From Rhodobacteraceae bacterium M382 (GTDB taxonomy: Bacteria; Pseudomonadota; Alphaproteobacteria; Rhodobacterales; Rhodobacteraceae), in NCBI GenBank assembly GCA_025141015.1, contig CP081098.1, positions 372,001-436,000 of the forward strand: a stretch of 64,000 bases of DNA. Reading direction: 5' to 3'. The first letter of the stretch is position 1. Each line of letters opens with the position of its first letter. Below are positions 35,001-37,871 of the stretch, one piece after another. The notes under the pieces were generated by a model that ran no database searches, was not told the DNA's origin, and was given only the letters and a program-made list of their open reading frames with translations. Both the position numbers and the translations under genes were made by a program.

Positions 35001-37428
35001 TGCGCCTGTTGTGACGGTGGATACGGACACGGCCACGGATGACTCTGTTGCGGCGACCGGCAATGTGCTGAGCAACGACAGCGATGCGGATGGCTCCGAT
35101 GTGCTGGCGGTTGCGACAGCGGCGGCTTCGGGGGACAGCGCCACGGTGGTGACCACCGGCACGGTGATCACGGGGATGTATGGCACGCTGACGATCTCGG
35201 ATGACGGCAGCTATAGCTATGTGGTGACGGACGAGAGCCTGGATGACACCGACACGGTTCAGGATGTGTTCGACCTGGGGGTCAGCGATGGCACCGCCAC
35301 GGTGGCCTCGACCCTGACCATTTCTGTGTCGGGCAGCAATGATGCGCCTGTGGTGGTTGTTGGCGCTGCAGGCCAACAGGTCGCTGGGTTGCCTTATGTT
35401 CTTGGAACTGGAGACATTTCAGCGAGTGATGTCGATACTGGTGACGTGCTGACCTATACTGTGACCCCTGTGACCGGCGGTGGGTTGCAAGTGAATGGAG
35501 TGGCATCGACCAGCTTTACCCAAGCGCAACTCGAAGCTGGGCAAGTTGCGGTTCTGTATGATGGTGGCTCCAACTTGTCGCCGATCTTTGATGTTTCGGT
35601 CAGCGATGGGACAGACAGTGTGTCTGCGACTGCCAGCTTCCAGGTTGATTTCTCGCCAACCAGTTTCACCCTGGTTCCGGAACAAGCTGAAACAGATAAC
35701 TATGGCAACCGCTTTGGAGCGGCGTTGAGCCCGACCGGGGTCGTTTCCGGCAGCTTTGATGCGCCTGGGAACGAAACAGTTCTGCGTTTTGATGGGTTCG
35801 ACATCGACTTTGCGGATGAAGTGCGGTTGCTGGTGAATGGCAGCGAGGTCGGTTTCCTGGGTGTCGGTGTTGATAACGGCGTACAGGCCTATGAGTTTGT
35901 TATCTCGGATACGCTCGTGAATCCCACAGGCAACGTCGTCCAGTTCCAGCAGATGCTGAACCCCGATTTCAAATGGGGCGTGACCAATATCGTGCTTGAT
36001 AGCCGTGTTCGTCTGACAGAGGACGTCTTGGAAACCGGTGAGTTCGGGAACAACTTCAACGGCTCGTCTGATGCAGATGGCATTGTGACGGCGGTGTTCC
36101 AGGGCCTGGGCAAGGATGCGACCTTGTTCTTTAATGCCTTCGACATTGACTCTGGTGGTGAAGTCGAGGTGCTTCTCAATGGGACAAGCCTTGGTTTCCT
36201 GGACAAGGGACTGGACAATGGGCTGTCGGCGAACGAATTCCAGATTGACCTGTCTGATCAGATGGTTGGCGACAATGTCGTCCAGTTCATCCAGCGACAG
36301 CAAAGCACCTATACGTGGGGTGTAACTGATTTGGTGATCACCGAACGCTCTGCTGTGGATTTCAACCTTGAACGCGAAGCTCTGGAAATCGGCAAGTTTG
36401 GCAACAACTTTGGTGGCAGCACCGATGCCGACGGGGTTGTGACCGGTTCGTTTATTGGATCCGGCGAAGATCTTGTGCTGGGCTTTTCTGCCTTCGACAT
36501 CGACACGGCGACCGAATTGCAGGTTGCAGTGAACGGCGTTGATCTGGGGCCGGTTGCACCGACTTCAAATGACGGAACAGCGTTCTATCAGTTCCGCATC
36601 GACAGCAGCGCGCTCTTGTCCGGTGAAAACCTGGTTACATTCACCCAAGCTGATAATCCGGCCTACAAGTGGGGCGTAACAGATATCAGTATTCAGTCCA
36701 TTGATGCCGAGCTGACCCAGGGGACGACGGAAACTGGCAAATGGGGGAACAACTATGCAGGGCGGACAGAGGCCGATGCCTCCGCCGTATTCAGCTTTGC
36801 CGGTTCGACGAAAGATCTGTCTGTCGATCTGACAGGATTTGATATCGACACAAATAACGAGGTCGAGATCTTCCTGAATGGTCAGAGCCTTGGGTTCTTG
36901 GATCAGGGAACGAATGGAGGCAACTCCAGTCATTCAGTGTTCCTGTCCTCGGACATTCAGATGAGTGGTGAAAACACGCTGAGCTTTGTTCAGGAAGACA
37001 ATCCGAATTACCAATGGGGTGTCACTGATTTGCTCTTGTCTGAACATGTGGATGCAGTCCTGACGGCAGATGTGACCGACACCGGGTCCTTTGGCAACAA
37101 TTTCAATGGAACCAATACACCTGATGCAGAACTTCTTATGACGTTCATGGGTGGTGTCGATGACTTCGAACTGACCTTCAATGCATTCGACATCGACACG
37201 GACAATGAAGTCGAGGTCTTTTTGAATGGCAACAGTCTTGGGCGTCTTGATGCAGGTGTGGATCAGGGATTGTCGGCGTACCAGTTTGACATAGCGCAGG
37301 CGGATCAACTGGCCGGTACCAACATGTTGACATTTGTTCAGCTGCAGAACCCGAATTTCGTTTGGGGTGTCACGGACATTCTTCTGCAGACCGCTATGTT
37401 GCCGGATGAACCGATCACGATCGAATAA
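14035..37428 (+). CDS. Giant VCBS-repeat surface protein (7,797 aa)
   Basis: One uninterrupted frame of 7,797 codons starts at ATG 14035 with GAGGA 9 bases upstream. Domain order: Ig-like domains (residues 1 to about 850); a triplicated ~211-residue pair of Ig-like domains (853-1484); a transition region; 9 VCBS-type repeats (1873-2898); unique cadherin/VCBS-like domains; 8 repeats (3380-4291); unique domains; 20 repeats (4820-7099); a linker; and five ~115-residue FDID-motif domains (about 7210-7787), ending in LPDEPITIE. Each 114-residue VCBS repeat contains a DSDADGSD loop that could bind calcium. There is no Sec signal peptide, no RTX nonapeptide block and no LPXTG or membrane anchor. The mass should be near 0.75 MDa. 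By family it is a large surface or biofilm adhesin, inferred. Strong hairpin terminators follow. Confidence 0.93.
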   Translation: MAAPVITSIVPSITTLVEGETSFSLTIQFDQGLDSAVTPSISLDPALAATLGVPTGIAFSTTTTADDTVVVTYVVTDANLELADVDVSVSGAQNLSAEVISPTVITDVFSVDMAVETPAAPDLTPSSDSGSSTSDNITFFQTPSLNVSLVSEVGATVQLLRSPAGAGTYTLVGSETVTSGNAGSIVQFQDNGQVLSDGVYDYITRVTDAAGNQSSSSILSVTVDTQVVAPGNIQMVAADDSGLSNSDAVTSEGAPDFTIDLGASAKIGDVIELLDNGSVVASVTLTSDGAQTVTFENVPLNEAAHVMTARASDTTGNSAVGIASLDVVIDQSNPDTPTLSVPGSETTTSDIAISLNGLTGGVASGTVTLSDGSASETYTFTDAEISGGSVALTEEDLSGSGLSLADGTITVSAVVMDLAGNSSTAINQSFVLDSTADELNDLSVTFNGTATDGFINASEAGAAGVNIIVDGIDGDIVGPVDIVLTSDGGGTATISNVTNGTHAIAPAALALLNDGTLTATVVVSDDANNTKTVTDNAVLDTGLPTVTVTSSITGTANAADGDVTFTIEFDEDVSGFDTSDVTVANGTKGSFTAVDGNTYTLVVTPDAALEGNVTVDVSTSGVVDAAGNVATAPAQFVQAVDNIAPSITSVSVSDATVGGDDVSGTVTIDVTYDSNMDQSVDPSIAFSSPVDTTLGLNAGMSGWLDATTYRAVYDVLDGDVDVQDVDFTVTGAQDLAANPQALQSFDENIDIDTVNPTVTISDDTNGVSNSTSGDVTFTFEFTEGVTGFSASNVTVTNGTKGSFVPVDSNTYTLVVTPQAGVSGDISVELNTAGVVDAQQNVAVTPAVYTQPIDTVVPTVTGISVTPSSVNEDTASIDIVVTFSEAMDQAGGQEPVVSLSPAPAGLSLGAGVWTSGGTVFTVTATHTDSDEAVADIDVTVTGGQDVNGNAHVSTNEVDAITVDSVAPVAMITMDSAALNAGADSATVTISFSEAVTGLEISDFTVPNGALSALATADNVTWTATYTANSGVDSATNQIELTAGTVLDAAGNDNAVASGPSFAIDTVVPTVTGISVTPSSVNEDTASIDIVVTFSEAMDQAGGQEPVVSLSPAPAGLSLGAGVWTSGGTVFTVTATHTDSDEAVSDIDVTVTGGQDVNGNAHVSTNEVDAISVDSVAPVAMITMDSAALNAGADSATVTISFSEAVTGLEISDFTVPNGALSALATADGGVTWTATYTANSGVDSATNQIELTAGTVLDAAGNDNAVASGPSFAIDTVVPTVTGISVTPSSVNEDTASIDIVVTFSEAMDQAGGQEPVVSLSPAPAGLSLGAGVWTSGGTVFTVTATHTDSDEAVSDIDVTVTGGQDVNGNAHVSTNEVDAISVDSVAPVAMITMDSAALNAGADSATVTISFSEAVTGLEISDFTVPNGALSALATADGGVTWTATYTANSGVDSATNQIELTAGTVLDAAGNDNAVASGPSFAIDTDVPVAPIITEIFDDTFVPAGATTSNDPRPTIRGTGEIGATVTVYVAEGIGGTPSALAETAVVDGSGNWEITPTTDIVSSLTGTYELFFTASQTDPAANTSPVSSSVQLDLDFAPEITGYTDGGNPVPSPDQTVAERDDGAVDENAGDIITTGRILFEDAPTSQVMGLSITPPVGGIGVLSASVVDTTETDSSGQIEWTYTVSAAELDYLGADDTLNFDYTLVLVDGSDQSDPIDITITITGTNDAPVVSLTQPVAVNEDADASAQALSVSGNIMVTDVDAGRTVPTAQSADADALTLTLAGAATAKLNGADYTGPNDISALTQAVNLTLTTTAATATGSAQSFAFSYSATGNIDWLNNGETLTLTFVVNVADGTDTVPQEVNITITGSNDAPVVTVDTDTATDDSVAATGNVLSNDSDADGSDVLAVATAAASGGSATAVTTGTVITGTFGTLTISDDGGYSYVVTDESLDDTDTVQDVFDLGVSDGTATVASTLTVAITGSNDAPVVTVDTDTATDDSVAATGNVLSNDSDADGSDVLAVATAAAAGDSATAVTTGTVITGTYGTLTISDDGGYSYVVTDESLDDTDTVQDVFDLGVSDGTATVASTLTIAITGSNDAPVVTVDTDTATDDSVAATGNVLSNDSDADGSDVLAVATAAASGDSATAVTTGTVITGTYGTLTISDDGSYSYVVTDESLDDTDTVQDVFDLGVSDGTATVASTLTIAITGSNDAPVVTVDTDTATDDSVAATGNVLSNDSDADGSDVLAVATAAASGGSATAVTTGTVITGTYGTLTISDDGGYSYVVTDESLDDTDTVQDVFDLGVSDGTATVASTLTIAITGSNDAPVVTVDTDTATDDSVAATGNVLSNDSDADGSDVLAVATAAASGGSATAVTTGTVITGTFGTLTISDDGGYSYVVTDESLDDTDTVQDVFDLGVSDGTATVASTLTVAITGSNDAPVVTVDTDTATDDSVAATGNVLSNDSDADGSDVLAVATAAAAGDSATAVTTGTVITGMYGTLTISDDGSYSYVVTDESLDDTDTVQDVFDLGVSDGTATVASTLTIAITGSNDAPVVTVDTDTATDDSVAATGNVLSNDSDADGSDVLAVATAAASGGSATAVTTGTVITGMYGTLTISDDGSYSYVVTDESLDDTDTVQDVFDLGVSDGTATVASTLTIAITGSNDAPVVTVDTDTATDDSVAATGNVLSNDSDADGSDVLAVATAAASGDSATAVTTGTVITGTYGTLTISDDGGYSYVVTDESLDDTDTVQDVFDLGVSDGTATVASTLTIAITGSNDAPVVTVDTDTATDDSVAATGNVLSNDSDADGSDVLAVATAAVSGGSATAVTTGTVITGMYGTLTISDDGGYSYVVTDESLDDTDAVQDVFDLGVSDGTATVASTLTIAIAGSEDLATISGDFVDTISEAGVDGSNMAVSATTASGTLTVTDLDAGENLLKEKTESGDNAYGVFSVNANGSWSYALTDPEVSGVQELAVGESVTDTITVESLDGSASQLITVTIQGTNDAPFIVGTSDLSGDVVDGGVLTASGTINFNDHEIADNHTILVAPATTGYVGAFASSVTALAVGSTASGSITWTLTVGASEIQGLSEGQEIVQYYDVAITDPHGGQVQEQIAITLMGTNDLPVISATTSPAAISEDVDASAQTIAANGMLEASDVDIGESVQGQGNAPDTISASVIGDAAVTYTGTGTLPDVSALAANANLAFSTAPQVSTGAAQTFAFSYNATGDLDFLALGEMLELTYTVQISDNHGGVVTDTVTVTITGTNDAPTAVADTGSAVENGGTILVDLTGNDTDPDSADDLEIVSIDTTGTLGTVAINLDNDTVTYDPNGQFEALAIGEMATDTFTYTISDGNGVTSTETVTITITGSNDAPVVTVDTDTATDDSVAATGNVLSNDSDADGSDVLAVATAAASGDSATAVTTGTVITGTYGTLTISDDGGYSYVVTDESLDDTDAVQDVFDLGVSDGTATVASTLTISVSGSNDAPVVTVDTDTATDDSVAATGNVLSNDSDADGSDVLAVATAAVSGGSATVVTTGTVITGTYGTLTISDDGGYSYVVTDESLDDTDAVQDVFDLGVSDGTATVASTLTIAITGSNDAPVVTVDTDTATDDSVAATGNVLSNDSDADGSDVLAVATAAAAGDSATAVTTGTVITGTYGTLTISDDGGYSYVVTDESLDDTDTVQDVFDLGVSDGTATVASTLTIAITGSNDAPVVTVDTDTATDDSVAATGNVLSNDSDADGSDVLAVATAAASGDSATAVTTGTVITGTFGTLTISDDGSYSYVVTDESLDDTDTVQDVFDLGVSDGTATVASTLTIAITGSNDAPVVTVDTDTATDDSVAATGNVLSNDSDADGSDVLAVATAAASGDSATAVTTGTVITGTYGTLTISDDGGYSYVVTDESLDDTDTVQDVFDLGVSDGTATVASTLTIAITGSNDAPVVTVDTDTATDDSVAATGNVLSNDSDADGSDVLAVATAAASGGSATAVTTGTVITGTFGTLTISDDGSYSYVVTDESLDDTDTVQDVFDLGVSDGTATVASTLTIAITGSNDAPVVTVDTDTATDDSVAATGNVLSNDSDADGSDVLAVATAAVSGDSATAVTTGTVITGTYGTLTISDDGGYSYVVTDESLDDTDTVQDVFDLGVSDGTATVASTLTIAITGSNDAPVVTVDTDTATDDSVAATGNVLSNDSDADGSDVLAVATAAASGDSATAVTTGTVITGTYGTLTISDDGGYSYVVTDESLDDTDTVQDVFDLGVSDGTATVASTLTIAITGSNDAPTFVFAPTVLPLSDTPNDDTFATIDGAVVVDDIDTGDFPALSLDGGSSTLEAGFTHESIGQFGTLYFNSTNGAFRFAPNDAAIEGLDDAETGSDVFTITVTDSQLATAQQAITINLTGTNDVPVIVADVSAATEDGATITGDLSSNDVDRDGEALSYTLDAPVSGFVLSSDGSWSFDPSHADYQYLARDQMVTVVVNYSATDGTVADSGTLSITLTGTNDAPNAVLDTVTVVEGQSVGGDLSTNDDPVDDGSVLTYTLNAPVDGLTVNTDGTFTFDASHATYDSLGAGQTTVVVASQRVEDQDGAFDNETLLVTVNGVNDAAVITGDDTGSVTENAEVAATGNLDHTDVDANNANDAWSTTVVTQGIYGLLTITGSGSWTYVLDEANPTVDALNASMSLTDTITVETTDGTQETIQITINGGNDAPTVSAGVTGGAGEDDAGFTIDLLSNASDVDTGDTLNVAGLNLVGGDDRGVSVVGNSLDVDPSAYNHLAAGETEIISYSFVVQDGKGGSVAHTATITITGSNDAPVVTVDTDTATDDSVAATGNVLSNDSDADGSDVLAVATAAASGGSATAVTTGTVITGTFGTLTISDDGGYSYVVTDESLDDTDTVQDVFDLGVSDGTATVASTLTVAITGSNDAPVVTVDTDTATDDSVAATGNVLSNDSDADGSDVLAVATAAASGDSATAVTTGTVITGTYGTLTISDDGGYSYVVTDESLDDTDTVQDVFDLGVSDGTATVASTLTIAITGSNDAPVVTVDTDTATDDSVAATGNVLSNDSDADGSDVLAVATAAVSGGSATAVTTGTVITGMYGTLTISDDGSYSYVVTDESLDDTDAVQDVFDLGVSDGTATVASTLTVAITGSNDAPVVTVDTDTATDDSVAATGNVLSNDSDADGSDVLAVATAAAAGDSATAVTTGTVITGMYGTLTISDDGSYSYVVTDESLDDTDTVQDVFDLGVSDGTATVASTLTIAITGSNDAPVVTVDTDTATDDSVAATGNVLSNDSDADGSDVLAVATAAASGGSATAVTTGTVITGTFGTLTISDDGSYSYVVTDESLDDTDTVQDVFDLGVSDGTATVASTLTIAITGSNDAPVVTVDTDTATDDSVAATGNVLSNDSDADGSDVLAVATAAASGDSATAVTTGTVITGTYGTLTISDDGGYSYVVTDESLDDTDTVQDVFDLGVSDGTATVASTLTIAITGSNDAPVVTVDTDTATDDSVAATGNVLSNDSDADGSDVLAVATAAASGGSATAVTTGTVITGTFGTLTISDDGGYSYVVTDESLDDTDTVQDVFDLGVSDGTATVASTLTVAITGSNDAPVVTVDTDTATDDSVAATGNVLSNDSDADGSDVLAVATAAAAGDSATAVTTGTVITGMYGTLTISDDGSYSYVVTDESLDDTDTVQDVFDLGVSDGTATVASTLTIAITGSNDAPVVTVDTDTATDDSVAATGNVLSNDSDADGSDVLAVATAAASGGSATAVTTGTVITGTFGTLTISDDGSYSYVVTDESLDDTDTVQDVFDLGVSDGTATVASTLTIAITGSNDAPVVTVDTDTATDDSVAATGNVLSNDSDADGSDVLAVATAAAAGDSATAVTTGTVITGTYGTLTISDDGGYSYVVTDESLDDTDTVQDVFDLGVSDGTATVASTLTIAITGSNDAPVVTVDTDTATDDSVAATGNVLSNDSDADGSDVLAVATAAASGDSATAVTTGTVITGTYGTLTISDDGSYSYVVTDESLDDTDTVQDVFDLGVSDGTATVASTLTIAITGSNDAPVVTVDTDTATDDSVAATGNVLSNDSDADGSDVLAVATAAASGGSATAVTTGTVITGTYGTLTISDDGGYSYVVTDESLDDTDTVQDVFDLGVSDGTATVASTLTIAITGSNDAPVVTVDTDTATDDSVAATGNVLSNDSDADGSDVLAVATAAASGGSATAVTTGTVITGTFGTLTISDDGGYSYVVTDESLDDTDTVQDVFDLGVSDGTATVASTLTVAITGSNDAPVVTVDTDTATDDSVAATGNVLSNDSDADGSDVLAVATAAAAGDSATAVTTGTVITGMYGTLTISDDGSYSYVVTDESLDDTDTVQDVFDLGVSDGTATVASTLTIAITGSNDAPVVTVDTDTATDDSVAATGNVLSNDSDADGSDVLAVATAAASGGSATAVTTGTVITGTFGTLTISDDGSYSYVVTDESLDDTDTVQDVFDLGVSDGTATVASTLTIAITGSNDAPVVTVDTDTATDDSVAATGNVLSNDSDADGSDVLAVATAAAAGDSATAVTTGTVITGTYGTLTISDDGGYSYVVTDESLDDTDTVQDVFDLGVSDGTATVASTLTIAITGSNDAPVVTVDTDTATDDSVAATGNVLSNDSDADGSDVLAVATAAASGDSATAVTTGTVITGTYGTLTISDDGSYSYVVTDESLDDTDTVQDVFDLGVSDGTATVASTLTIAITGSNDAPVVTVDTDTATDDSVAATGNVLSNDSDADGSDVLAVATAAASGGSATAVTTGTVITGTFGTLTISDDGGYSYVVTDESLDDTDAVQDVFDLGVSDGTATVASTLTIAITGSNDAPVVTVDTDTATDDSVAATGNVLSNDSDADGSDVLAVATAAAAGDSATAVTTGTVITGTYGTLTISDDGGYSYVVTDESLDDTDTVQDVFDLGVSDGTATVASTLTIAITGSNDAPVVTVDTDTATDDSVAATGNVLSNDSDADGSDVLAVATAAASGDSATVVTTGTVITGMYGTLTISDDGSYSYVVTDESLDDTDTVQDVFDLGVSDGTATVASTLTISVSGSNDAPVVVVGAAGQQVAGLPYVLGTGDISASDVDTGDVLTYTVTPVTGGGLQVNGVASTSFTQAQLEAGQVAVLYDGGSNLSPIFDVSVSDGTDSVSATASFQVDFSPTSFTLVPEQAETDNYGNRFGAALSPTGVVSGSFDAPGNETVLRFDGFDIDFADEVRLLVNGSEVGFLGVGVDNGVQAYEFVISDTLVNPTGNVVQFQQMLNPDFKWGVTNIVLDSRVRLTEDVLETGEFGNNFNGSSDADGIVTAVFQGLGKDATLFFNAFDIDSGGEVEVLLNGTSLGFLDKGLDNGLSANEFQIDLSDQMVGDNVVQFIQRQQSTYTWGVTDLVITERSAVDFNLEREALEIGKFGNNFGGSTDADGVVTGSFIGSGEDLVLGFSAFDIDTATELQVAVNGVDLGPVAPTSNDGTAFYQFRIDSSALLSGENLVTFTQADNPAYKWGVTDISIQSIDAELTQGTTETGKWGNNYAGRTEADASAVFSFAGSTKDLSVDLTGFDIDTNNEVEIFLNGQSLGFLDQGTNGGNSSHSVFLSSDIQMSGENTLSFVQEDNPNYQWGVTDLLLSEHVDAVLTADVTDTGSFGNNFNGTNTPDAELLMTFMGGVDDFELTFNAFDIDTDNEVEVFLNGNSLGRLDAGVDQGLSAYQFDIAQADQLAGTNMLTFVQLQNPNFVWGVTDILLQTAMLPDEPITIE
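16591..18486 (+). repeat. Three tandem ~633-bp repeats (Ig-like domain pair)
   Basis: The units are 16591-17220 (630 bp), 17221-17853 and 17854-18486 (633 bp each). Copies 2 and 3 are almost identical. The first copy differs by one missing codon (DNVTW versus DGGVTW) and several substitutions. Each unit encodes two Ig-like domains (TVTGISVTPSSVNEDTASI..., then APVAMITMDSAALNAGADSA...). Confidence 0.95.
19651..22728 (+). repeat. VCBS repeat block A, 9 copies of 342 bp
   Basis: Nine exact-length 342-bp (114-codon) units each start with GSNDAPVVTVDTD. Variation is limited to a few residues (ASG/AAG/VSG, G/D before SAT, T or M before F/Y-GTL, G/S before YSY, T/A, V/I). Confidence 0.97.
24172..26907 (+). 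repeat. VCBS repeat block B, 8 copies of 342 bp
   Basis: Eight units of the same 342-bp repeat as block A are separated from it by about 1.44 kb of unique VCBS/cadherin-like coding sequence. The first unit ends TISVSGS rather than TIAITGS. Confidence 0.97.
28492..35331 (+). repeat. VCBS repeat block C, 20 copies of 342 bp
   Basis: Twenty units share the same start motif and length as blocks A and B. The last unit again ends TISVSGS. The block contains a six-unit higher-order duplication (see 30375-34493). Confidence 0.97.
30375..34493 (+). repeat. 2,052-bp higher-order tandem duplication inside block C
   Basis: Roughly 30375-32441 and 32427-34493 read the same by eye at an offset of 2,052 bp (six units). 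Shared private markers include gattcc for gactct (31281 and 33333), a reading of the unit with atgtat, and gctcct for gcgcct (about 32271 and 34318). The copies diverge at acctac versus accttc (32442 versus 34494). Confidence 0.8.
35662..37395 (+). repeat. Five divergent ~115-residue FDID-motif domains
   Basis: Five protein-level repeats begin near 35662, 36001, 36346, 36700 and 37042. Each has FGNNFNG-like, F-FDID---EVEVFLNG, LGxLDxGxDxGxSAYxF and NxxFxWGVTD motifs. They are divergent at DNA level, unlike the VCBS repeats. The pattern suggests a beta-sandwich, possibly a carbohydrate-binding-like module, but I do not recognise the family. Confidence 0.85.
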
Positions 37429-37436
37429 GTCTTTGG

Positions 37437-37503
37437 GGCCGACCCTACTTTGTCGGCCTTAGCTTTGCGAAACCCTGCGTAACTTAGTTATGCAGGGTTT
37501 TTC
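37437..37503 (+). terminator. Double terminator after the giant gene
   Basis: The first hairpin pairs GGCCGAC (37437-37443) with GTCGGCC (37452-37458). The second is a 14-bp stem (37470-37483 with 37487-37500, one wobble) with a 3-base loop. It runs straight into a T run, a strong Rho-independent terminator. Confidence 0.9.
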
Positions 37504-37871
37504 GTAATGGGGGTGCGAGCACAGCCTGAGTAACACCATGACAGTGGGGTACTGGCGAAAACTGTGCTCTTCTGCCTGCTAACCTGGAAAAAACACAGCA
37601 TCAATGGGCGCCCCATTGATCGGCAACAGGACGGCGTTCCTCCGCACGCCTCAGCGATCGAAATTCAAGCTGGGGATGATGTCCATAGGTTTCGCGGCAA
37701 ATCCTGACACTGCGGAGTCATTCCTGCGCTTGAGAAACATTGAACAATGTAGCAGGATGAGCCCAAAATGCTCTGCGAGGCACACGCATCGCCCGTGACC
37801 GTTTGAAGCGAACAAGCGGACCAGGCATGGCAACCTGTCCGCCCTAGCATACTACCATCAAGAAAGCGGGA
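37504..37871. other. Intergenic region with a palindrome, no gene
   Basis: This covers about 370 bases downstream of the giant gene and of the converging aldehyde dehydrogenase gene. A perfect inverted repeat (ATCAATGGG and CCCATTGAT, centre CGC) lies at 37600-37620. Nothing else is recognisable. Confidence 0.5.

Noticed and set aside
1-35331. CRISPR-like repetition
   Set aside because: Repeat units are 312, 342 and 633 bp, contiguous and coding, with no short repeat/unique spacer pattern.
27352-35376. Minus-strand open frame of about 2,674 codons opposite the VCBS blocks (and another of 1,075 codons at 24007-27234)
   Set aside because: They arise because a GC-rich repeat without antisense stops is multiplied; the translation is Arg/His-rich low-complexity text that mirrors the plus-strand repeat. 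The plus frame has the domains, start site and terminator.
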